Positions 44,555 to 56,500 of a stretch of 64,000 nt of DNA are shown here, piece after piece. This DNA is from Hyposmocoma kahamanoa. Lineage: Eukaryota; Arthropoda; Insecta; Lepidoptera; Cosmopterigidae. Location: NCBI RefSeq assembly GCF_003589595.1, contig NW_020653900.1:2779477-2843476 (forward strand), given 5' to 3'. The notes beneath the pieces were generated by a model. That model was not told where the DNA came from and searched no databases. It saw nothing but the letters and a program-made list of their open reading frames with translations. The number at the start of each line of letters is the position of its first letter. The stretch's first letter is position 1. The translations under genes were made by a program, and so were the position numbers.

Positions 44555-47500
44555 TCACTCGTCGTTGTAGGTGATGTACGCGCTGAGGTAGTCGCCCTGC
44601 GCGTCCAGCAGCAGCTTGGGCTGCGGCGGCAGACAGGCGGCCGGCGCCAACGACGCCGCGTTCAAGGGGGCTGCGGCCGCCTCCAGCTCCTGGCAACGTC
44701 GTAACCGCGTTTAAGGAGACTGCTATTATAACTGTGGCATCACAGGACATTTACTCAAATATTTTGTATGCGCGTAAAAATATACATAATTTCATTAAAA
44801 GAAGACATCCACAATATTAACCTTAGAATTAAGTCCAAACTCATTGTACCACGATTTCGTTTAACTAAGGTTAACGATTATTTTATGGGGAACTGTATAC
44901 GTTTTTACAATAAGATTCCTGAGTATATATTAAGAAGATTATCACTTCCTAAGTTTAAAATTTACATAAAAATATTTTAGTTGAAAAGTCATATTACAAA
45001 ATTGAAGAGTATTTGTTAGATACAGATGTATGGAAAGACATCGTGACTCGAGATTCCACGCAAATATGATTCAAAGTGTATTCCATAACATTTAAGTTTG
45101 TTTGAAAAGAGCAATCCCTCGAGTTTCTCGTTCGTTCCTCTCAGCGAGGTCAGATTAGTAACGAGCAGTAGCTTAAAAAATGACGTTTTCAAGTGTAAAA
45201 ATTTTGTCTATGGAATAAATGATTATTTGTTAGTCAAAGTCAAATTTGAAAGTCAAAGGACTTTGCTTTTAACGGTGCTTTTTCTTTGAAAAAAGTGCGT
45301 ACCAAACTGATCAATTGTTTTATTGAATCTTTATTTATTTAGTTTTGATCGTTATTGAACAAGTCAGCCCCATTAGAAAAACGGTACATCAAGAAAACAC
45401 TTAATAAAATCAACTTTTAAACTGCCTCCGTGTTCGAACGGTTACCATGTATACTGCCACGCAGAGGTCCCAGGTTCGATTCCCGGTCCGCGAGAAATAT
45501 TTGTATGGCCTACATTTATTTCTCTCGTGAGCTTGGGTGTAATTTGTGGTTGTCTATGTGTGTGTCCATGGCACCCGCGACACAGGGTTTCCCTAGTGCG
45601 GGGCTATATTGAGTGTATGCGTTATTGTTATTATTATTATTATTAAAATCCAGACAGATAAATGAAAATACTACCTAACTAAATATGTATAAAAACCCTC
45701 ACGTATACAATTTTTCGATACCAGAATTATTAGACTATATAATATGCTTGAACTCTATTAGATTTATGTACAATAAAAAAAACTTACTACTTTTTGTTTG
45801 TTGTTATGTGAAACGATAATAAAAATATTATTATTAATAATATTATTTAATAATAATATTGTCAGAAAAATCTTGTTGAAATTATCCCGTGTGCAGTGCA
45901 ATGCTTTGCCTGCCGTGAGCCATAAAATGTTCAACTATAATATAAAAGCCAGTCTTCATCTAAGGTTTAAATAGCGCACGATGGGAATCGACCCCATGAC
46001 TATTTTAATATTTTCTAATTGATATTTGGAAACTTAAAGTATTTTTTTAAATCATTTTTTTATTTTAAATATTTAACTGGAATTCTCAAAGTTTTTCAAC
46101 CAAATATTACCACAACCAGTAAAAAAAAATAGACTTATGTTTTAGGCCTATGTATTATGTAGAAGTTCCAAGTTTTTGGAAGAAAATTCTCATTCTTCAA
46201 AGTATAGTTGGTACGAATAGTGCGAATAAGCATTCCTTTTACATAAATACATCACGCCCTGTTTCCCAGCGGGGTAGACAGGAACAGTCCGTCGGTGAAC
46301 TACAATAGAAACGTACCTTCCGTCGCTTGCGGTTTTTCTTGTCCCATGGCGCGTAGGGGATTTTGAGATGCACTGTCTGGATGTGCAGCTTCACGGCGCT
46401 GCTCTGCGTGAAGCGTCTGCTACAGTGCTGGCACTGGTAGCGCTTCTCACCTGTATGTACCTATGCAGAAGGGCAAGCAGTCAAATAGAGTTCAAGACCG
46501 CGCAGCTAGACAAGAGCCTAACCGCCTATTTTATTAACCGACTTCAAAAAAGGAGGAAGTTCTCAATTTGGTTGTACGTCTTTTTGTATGTGTGTTACGC
46601 GATAACTCATTGTAGCATTTGCGGCATTTGTGAACCGTTTTCGATGATTCTTTTCTGTCGAAAACGTGATAACATTTAAATTTGAAAAAAATATTTCATC
46701 TCTAAGGGTGGCAAACTAGGGAATGAATCCGGTTTCGCACTTTCCGGTAACCGATTTCTATAAAACTTTGCAAATAGATGTAATTCCACGAAATTTTGAG
46801 GTCGGATTTTTAGTATTGTGTACAAAGATTATAACGTAACTAGTTTTCTTCGTATTTTTATTTTTGTTATAATGTTTACCTAACGCAAATGTTGTGTACA
46901 ATTATAATGAAATGACAGATTTATATTACTTTTTAGTAGTTTATATTACGTAGTATTATCTGAAGTGCCGTGTAAAATCAATAAACATTCCATTGTGTAT
47001 ACCTCCTATATTGCTAATGTATAATAAAACATACTTACAACAAGATGTCGGTCTCTATTGCTGGGCATACTGAAACGCCGGCCACAATGCGGGCATCCAT
47101 AAGGCTTCTCATTTGTATGTGTTCGCATGTGCACCATCAAGTTTGCGTATTGCTGTTGGACAATGAGACGGTATATTATTCCTTTTTTCATGACACTTAC
47201 TCACAGGCAGCCATTACCGGTCAGCCACATTGGATTTGTAAAGTGAACGTTACAGAAGTAATTTTTTTCTTCGTACAGTACCGGTTCACCATATTGGATT
47301 TGTAATGGGAACAAACATTACTCGTACTTAACTAGGTTATGTAGCAATATTTATTTTTTGTAATTACCGGTCCGCCATATTGGTTTTGTAAGGAAACCGA
47401 ACATTGCTGCTACATTAACCGGTTCTATAACAAAGGCAATTTTTTTGCTGCGTAATTTCATTATTCCTTATCCCAAAGCCAGAGAACAAAAAAATAAGAG

Positions 47501-50500
47501 AATGAATACTCTCCGCCCCTCCCTAGACTTAGATACCGCACCACACCCCGCACATTGACGGTCACATTGACTGAACGACAACAAGGCTGTCGGCGAGCCG
47601 TTTTCGCGCTAAGACGGCTTTGATATTTGAATATAGTTTTCATTTATTCATCACGAAACTTGTATGTTAATATAAAACATCATTTTACGTTACTATTTAT
47701 AATGGTCATCTAAACGGGATAAAGAGAGCAGTTCCTTTCGTTTTCCGAAAGATGAGACGAAGATGACAAAAACATTTGTCTGAGACTCAGTCAGATAATG
47801 TTTTCTTCGCTTATTTAGTGCAGAGTAACGCACAATACAGATTTATTAAATCAATATAATGAGACATGGCGTCTTCAACTTCGTGAGTTAGTAGACAAAG
47901 GTTCTCGAATTTTCAATTTGTATTGCCGATAAGTATTACGTAGTGAATATACCTAATTATTAACCAGGTAATGATAAACTTGGACACGCAATTTCAAATA
48001 CCTTGGTTACCTTATTTAAAACCTGTCCAAAATACAAACTTTTAAATGCTGTTAATATATTTTTTAAATAAATCTTCAATATTATTCTAGTTAGTGAATA
48101 AATGAAAAATATAATATTATATCGATATAAATACCTAATGAACATGTGTAATTATTAGGATTCTTTTAATAGAATTAAAGATAACAGATACGCGTAAGAA
48201 TTTTCGCTGTGTTGCCGCTCTGACCGCGTAACGTAAATTGTACGAGAATGTGATGGGTAACCCTGTCACTTCACGCACACATTTGCGCGTGTGCAGATAG
48301 CGCCTTGCTGTATGTAGTATAAGTATGTAAATAACTTTCGACTGTTGTATGGAGTGTCCGAGGTGTGCCCAAGCTGTAAATAGTAAACTAAAAAAAATTT
48401 AAGACTTGCCCTCGTGGTGTGTCCACACACGTCGCACATGTACCGCTTAAGGAATTCGTGTCCCGGATGTTCAGCCTCGTAGTGTTTGCGAGCTTGCACG
48501 TCGTTAGACAGGAACTTCCCACACTGGGTTACCACAAAATTCATAAAGTTCATTATGCCATATACAAGTTCCGCGACAATGTAAATTGAGCTCTAATGAC
48601 GATCAGTTTCATCCTTAGATATTGTATCGTTTATACGAGATATTTGATATCTGTAAAAAAGGGTGGCCGCTTATTATATTGGGTGTTTATTTTACACGGT
48701 ATCAAGTGACAAGACGAAAAAGTCTTGCACCTAGTAGTAAAGGAGTAGTGATACGCCTGCCCACAACAGTTGCAGTGCCACTCCGAGTTTTAAATCTCAA
48801 AGACCAGAGGAGAACTGTCATTGCACCCATCACGCTGAAACGTGCTCACGTTGCTACATGGCGGCAGAAATAATTAAGTTAGTACTTCCCAGGACGAATT
48901 CTTTCACAAAGTGTCTGTTACGACATAAGATTACTACTCACCACTTCGCAGTGAGTGGCCGTAGGCACGCCGTTGTTGATAATGTCGGAAGAGCCGTTAC
49001 CCGGGCGGCCGCGCTTGCGCCGCTCGCCGCCCTTACGTGTCCTCGGCACTTTTATCGACCTATACAATTTAAGTTCATTATTGAGTAATCATCATTGATA
49101 CAAAGATCGAACAAATATAGAATTCCTTCGATCTGATTGGACTCGAAGCAGCGTCTGTCGCCTCAACGTGGCTACCGCTCTTACCAACTAAGTTACGGAA
49201 AGAGCCAGCAGATCTTACGAATTTCTCTGTTTGTTGCGGATCTCTGTTTAAACGGTTTTTATTGCCTTAGCGCCATAATAATAACAAACTAGTGGAGTAT
49301 ATCCAATTAATAAACGAATATCAAGATAGTAAAAACATCTGATTTCTATTCTCACTCCTTCACTGTTCACGCGGTCAGACTTTGGAATGCACTTCCTATA
49401 ACTGTTCACGAAAGTAAATCGTTAGCTATTTTTAAAGTAACAGTTAAAGAGCATTATTTATCTACTGTTCCATCCATATCTTAGGTATTATATTATAAAA
49501 TATGAATTTATCTAAGTATTTTTATAATTTATAACAGTTTAATATTATTATATTATTTTTATATTACATTTTTTTTAGTTGTGCACGTATAATCAAGCAA
49601 TCCCCGTTTCCGCCGAGGCTTATATAGTGCTTTTCTCAGACAACGTGAGGAAATAATAAAAGACTCAAGAGAGGAAAATATATAAGCAGATAAAGTATAA
49701 AAATATTAAAAGTAATATTTGACACGTTAGGACAATATTGTTAAAAGAAAATGTTTTTATTTTCCCAGTCACATTAATAGTAGTCTGCTGAACTTCTAAC
49801 TGTATTTTCGTTATCGCTTTCCTCACTAGAACTCATTTTCGCCAAAGAAAAAAAAAGAAAAAATCAGAAAGAATACCAAAGCACTGTAGTAGTAATAGTA
49901 AAATTTTTCGTCCTTCCTAAGCCATATTGCCAGATTTTACATTTTAAGTTTTCTTTAATCCAATTCGCTTCGGTTTATTTTACCACCACTTTCTTTTTTT
50001 TAAAGTAAGCGGTGCAGTATGATGTTCATTGCATAAGTTTATAGTAAAACTCACGTATTAGTAGTAGCGTGCTTGCTAGAGCTGCCAAGATGTGTTTTAT
50101 AAGCCGCCTCATTCATGAATTGAACTTTGCACTCTGCACAGTAATGCGGGTTCTCTAGGTCTGTCAATATTGCCTCGCTTGTTTCTATTTCCTAAAATCA
50201 TAGACAATCAACCATAACAACAGAAATGTATTTTTTTTATTCAATCAGAATGAACTGCTGCGTTCGGAGATCTTCAACGAAGATTTAATGAAGTCACTTT
50301 AAATTAAATACCTGTGCACTATGGGCGAGTTTCTTGTGACAGTAGAGGCCATTCTCGCTGACAAAACTATGACCGCACAAAGTGCAGATATACATCGACG
50401 GGTGCTTGATACGGATGTGAGTTAGGCGAGTTGATGCTTTACTGAAAAGATATAAAACTCAATTTATAATAAAAATTTTGCCGTTTCCAATATACACTTT

Positions 50501-53500
50501 ACTACATTGTATACGGTAGTACACGAAAAGAGTGAATGCGTTTTATTACACTTTAAACTCGATGGCAACACAGAACAATAATTACTTTCTACATATCTTT
50601 GTCTCTAATATTTCGACTGAATTATTTGAATCCAAGGTTATGAAATAAATTATAAAATAAAGCCAAACCTAATGCACAGCTTTAACATACATGTTAAACT
50701 GGCATACATGCCAATATACATCTTATTACCTACTCATCTACCACATCCTTTTTCATTCAAATTCCGTACCTTTTTCATAATCTGTAATTCTGTTTACATA
50801 ACCTTTTGATTGGCTAAATGCGTTGGCAAAGCCATTAAATATTAAAAAAAGAACAGGCTGTATTACTAAGAAGCATTTTTTTCTAAACAGACAAAAATAA
50901 AGAATATGTTCGAATAGAAATAATTTGAAACGAGTAAGGTTCCTTTCTTGTTGGCGCGGATTATAACTCCGCATCTATTATTATTAATTCGTCGTCGTTT
51001 AGATACTGACCGCTAGATGGCAGCACATTTATTGAAATATCAATGTGCTGCGAATAACTTGCAATAATAAGTATTGAACTTTTCGCAATATGACAACAGA
51101 GTAAAGTTTAAATGGTATTCACAGTCCAGAACTTGTTACATCTTCATAAACTAGAAACTACGACCAATCATTATCAAGATTTCATAGTTTTAAATGACGA
51201 ATGTGAGAGTTCTGGAGACAGGGGTTCTGATAGTAATCGAGTTTAAAGTATTGTTTTCTTTTCTTCCGTGTAATAGACGATTTTTTTTTATTCCTGAATA
51301 TATGTAGTTTATACGAGTTAATAATGTATCATTTCATTAAAAAGTACGGGTTATGAATTTGCATTAATAGGAGTATCCGTTGCAAGTGAATTAAATTTAA
51401 AAATATAAATTCGTGTTTGTTCGTTGACTCCAAGACATTGGCTACTCAAAAAGTGACTTACGTAAACTCTTTGTCGCAGTGCGGGCACTGATATTTGACG
51501 TTTTTATGCCACCTGTAGTGCATATGTGCTTGTCCTCTGTAATAAAAAAAATGTAATAACGATACGTACATAAATGGCAATACAATTATATCAGTCATCC
51601 TTTACAACACTCATTTATAAATTCAGAAGTTATCCATGTTAGTAAAAATGGAAGTATATTACTTTGCTACTCAAATACCTCCTTCTCTTTGAAAGGTAGT
51701 AACTATAGTAAGATTGTTTACTCGTTGCAGAGTTCGCCATAAATAATCGGAGCGGGACTGTGATATTGCGCTCTCTCTCCCACTTGCGTAGTGTAAAAAG
51801 AAGCATGCGCAATACCGTTATTGATAAAAACCAGACAACAATAAATACAGCAGAAGTACTTAGTTGGTGTGACACGTGTGCCAACAGTACGTAGAGTTCC
51901 ATGTACTTGAGCTCTATGGCTCGATGGCTATGTTAACAATCTCGCGCAAAACCTCGAAAATCGTAGAAAAATGCCTTATTTCGCTACTTTGGAATTCAAA
52001 AATGATAGTCGTAGTGATGTTTCATATCATTTTTTTTTTGTTAATTTTAATTTTCTGTTTATTGTAATATTTTTTTTGTTATATCGCTGCAATACGGTCG
52101 CTACTTTTTTGGAGAATTAAGTAAACATATCGAATTCGTCGTCGTTCAGCTATTGACCGTTAGATGGCAGCACGTTGATTGAAATTTCAATTATAAATAT
52201 ATAAAATAAAAACACCGTAACTTGCAATAGTAGGTATTGAATTTTCAACGATATGTCAACAAGTAAAGTTAAAATTATATTAACAGTCCAGAATTTGATA
52301 CATGTCTATAAACTAGAAAGAAAACTACGGCCAATCGTTATCAAGATTTCATAGTTTTAAATTACGGATGTGTGAGTTTTGGCGACAGCGTTTCTGATAG
52401 TAATCGAGGCTTAGGGCACTTCCATTGTTTTCTTTTCTTCATTGATAAAAACAATGAAGTCACTGAGGGCGCGCGATTTATGTTTACTATTCTTTAAACT
52501 TCGCAACCTTTTCATTTTAATACCATTGTTCACCAATAGCGTGTTACATTTTTTGGTGAAAATTAAAGATGCCGCGAAATTATGAATTATTAATTTGGCA
52601 CGCCTGCGTGACTTTACTACCACTTAATTACTAGTTTCAGGTGTTTAATGTAAATTTCAATATGTAATTCGTATTGTATGTATTTGAAAAATAAATTATT
52701 TTTATTTCGGTTCCTACTTTCCCTTTTACAACAAAATTAAATGTCATCTATATCGACAGCATTTATTATCAACTGCAGTAATGCACAGCCCTGCAATGCC
52801 CGTACCCTACTGGTAAGTGGGAAAGAGAGCGCAATAGCGCTGTCCCGCTGCAATAATTTATGGCCGAATCACTAAAGCGAGAAACTAATTTTACTATAAT
52901 AAACTTTTCCTAGCTTGTCATGACTTGGTATATTTTCACCAATGTAGAAGAGATATTTAATGCTTGTTTTTAAACTAATGCCGTTTTTTATCTTATACGA
53001 GTATACAATACAAAAGTATCTACAATATCCGCTTTCTTTCAAACAATCTATTTCTTTCAGCTCATAACAAAGTGTTTCTCTGTTGAAAGGCGAATTATCA
53101 ATTGTATTTTTTTTATATGACGCCACTAGAATTACTTTAAAGTTGTACGGCAATTGGGCGGGTGAAACTGATCTTGATCAAAGTGTACACATTGAGGGTT
53201 ATCAGTTTCCACTACGAACCGATCGCAGAATCACAGTAGACAGTAAAACTATTTCCGGAAATCCGGAATTCGAAATAGTTAAATAAGATTTCATGGTTTT
53301 AACCACAATATGCAATCCGTGTATCTATAGTAGACATTTATCTACTCAATTAGAACAGACTATTTCGGTCATGGTAATTATACAAACCTATTATAGCAGA
53401 CGTAGGAGCACGTCTGGCACGAATACTTGAAGAGATGTGTAATGTTCATATGTTTGTATAGCTTGCGCGTGTCACGGAAATGCAGTTTGCACATGTCGCA

Positions 53501-56500
53501 TTGCAATTCACCCGCGAACTCCTGGAAAAAGCGGTAGCAGCAGTTAGTATTCAATACAATACAAATATAGCTTATTGCACACAAGAAAAAATACATTTCC
53601 TGGTGATCTGTAACAGAGGCCCTCAACTTAGTACAGACTCCAGCAGGCTGATTTTAATTCAAATTGGAATCTATACGATCGGGTAGCCCATCCGAGTGTC
53701 GAAATCAGACGGGTTTCCGAGCTAGAAGATAAAACTGATTACTACTATATCTTTCTAATTTGCGAGTTGAATCAATTATTGTTCCGATTTTAAATGTTAA
53801 AACTTTCCGTTCGGCCAGTGGTGAATCGCAATTATGCGTCTCGACTCAGAAGAGACGCAGTTTTCGATCGGGACAGGCAATCAAAATCAAGCTGCAGCTC
53901 TCACTAAGGAACTTGTATTTGATATGTGACGTAACTACTTATAGACCTTTCTTCTAATTAAATTATGAGAAATGTCTATAAGGTTTATAATATTAAATAT
54001 TCCTTATAAAAACAAAAGACAGTTACAATAAGTGACATTATTATTGCAGGATAAATATTATTATATTCGTGCCTAACCTATCATAATATCTATAAATATG
54101 ACAAAAATCAATTTTACTCCGTTATTAACAAATACGTTTCAAACGCGCAATTAATGTTAAGACTATTTAAATCAACTGTTTTTGAGAAAACAACAAAAAA
54201 TGTTCTGTACAATCGCTTAAATCCTTCTGATACTGTGCAGACTTATATCTAAAGTCCATTTAGCACATATATTTAGCAGCAAGTACCGCGATCTGTATGA
54301 AAACCAAGCTACATTTTGTGTATCTCTGATAACGTCATGGGAAACCTCATTCTGCACAAAAGCCGTGGGTGCAACGCGTGCTTATAGTAATGATGTTTCA
54401 AGTATTTCTTTGTTGGCCACCTTTGTACATACGTGCGTTGATATCTTTTTAACCGACTTCAAAAAAAGGAGGAGGTTCTCAATTCGACTGTACGTTTTTT
54501 TTGTATGTATGTTACGCGATAACTCCGGTATTTGTGTACCTCCATAGTGGTCCTATTTCATTTTCAAGAAAATCATCCACTTCTAAGGGTGGCTGATCAC
54601 GTATGAACATTCATTTTTATAAATAGCGCCTAAATTTTACTTAAGGAGCAATTATTTTAATGGCTGGTTTTGCTAATCTCCAATTCAAGGCGTTTTTGTC
54701 TCTCAATATACTTTGAGTAGTGAGAACCGATTTTTATTATCTCTTGTGTCAAGTCCTGTATAGTGGTTAACTAGGGGATATTTCAATAAAACTTGGCAAA
54801 TAGATGTAATTCCACGTACTTTTGAGGTCGGTTTTTTTAGTACTCTGTACTGAGATTATTTTCACATTGATTTTATTGAATATCAATATTTTTTAATGCC
54901 ATGATATTCACAATTATATTCTTGTGAAATAACTCTACGCGTTAGTTATAATTGTTAATACAAAGTTCGAACACAAGAAGACGAGGAGACTTATTCAAGA
55001 GATCAACTTGTGTTAGCTGTAAAGGTGCCGGCTGAGTGAGTCACAGGTTCGAGTTTTGACTATTTGGTTATATGGCTATTTGACAAACGTGCAAGCATCC
55101 TCTCAGACAACCTCCACCTCCGTTGCTGCATTTTGTACAAAATTATCACCATTTAGAACAATCTATTGACATAATTTTTATTTTTGTATGAGAGTAAAAT
55201 GTGATGAATTATAAAACGTCATAGACCAAGTTGTTGTTTATGATATTAGTAATATACTTCCGGACACATAATTCGAGCCACCTCTAGAAATTTGAATTTG
55301 CAAAACCTGGGGAAAACCCCAAATGCAAATCCAAGTTTCCAACAATTAATGGAAAAGACGTTTAAGTATACTAATTTCAAAATTGCTTAATAGTTTTTGA
55401 TCAATCAAACATTGTTTAAGCTTAGGGCATTTAATACTGAGGGTCGTATTCCAGAACTCTACTCAATACTCAAGTCAGGACTTGAGTATTGCAGTGAGCA
55501 CTGAAAATCATACTCAAGTCCTTGCCATTAGGGTCGTATTTCCAGTGCTTAAAATCATACTCAAGCCTGCTTAAATCCTGACTTGAGCATTGAGTAGAGT
55601 TCTGGAATACGACCGTGAAAATGCGAGGTGGCTCGAATTATATATAGCCCTATGAGATTGTTAGTATTTTAGAAAATGATCCTGTATACCCAGCTCCATA
55701 TGTGCGACTCAAGTGAGCGAGATAAATATATTGCCATAATTGAACACCCCGTGGGTAAAGGTGAGATAACTTACCGGATCATGTTTCCTCATATGCTTGG
55801 CGTACGTATTAGGTTCTCTAAAGCCACGGTAGCAGAATTCACATTTGAATGTCGCCTCTAAATAGTTCCGCGATTTACGTCGTTCTTGCACCAACGCGTA
55901 TTGCTCTTCTTGGCTCACAGGGGAATATACCTGCGAAAACAATTTTTTTAAACACATTCCCTAATCACATAGATCTAAAAACTGAGCGATTTAACGCTGT
56001 GAGTGACATTGCAAACAGGTATGGGTACAGGCCCACGACTTGCTCGTACAGTTACTTGACATTCATAAAAAAATCGTATTGCTGGTTGCAGTGATGAAGG
56101 GAAATCAAAACGAAAATGCACCCTATATAAATTTACCGGAAAATCTTCAGGCAGTTTGATAATCTTCCTAACGGGTCGTATCGTGACGACGCCCTTGATA
56201 CGCTTGCCACCCTTATTGCTCAGCCACGAAGGTCGAGATTCATACCAGTTTGCGTGTTTTTTACCGCCCTTTTGTAGATGCGTCCAGATAAAGTGATGTT
56301 TCGCTGACATTCTGCAATTATTATACAAAGGCTGATGTGTTAAATTAAGCCATTTTGTTCAGAAAAGGTTTTCAACTGACAACATACACATATTAAAAGT
56401 CAATACCATCACTAGTGTTCTAAAAAAATTTTAGTAACCGCAATAATCTTTCAATAACCTTTTGTCTCATGAGTTTTCCAACCCTGACGTTGGCGGAATC

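Noticed and set aside
45430..45612. Short ORFs repeated at 45430, 61466 and 63027
   Set aside because: They are the same SINE read through; identical frames at three places follow from repeat identity, with no sign of coding selection.
47006..56328. Separate small zinc-finger genes on the minus strand (frames at 47006, 48266, 53378, 55709, 55975)
   Set aside because: Each is a single exon read into flanking introns; donors, acceptors, phase and split fingers join them into one gene.
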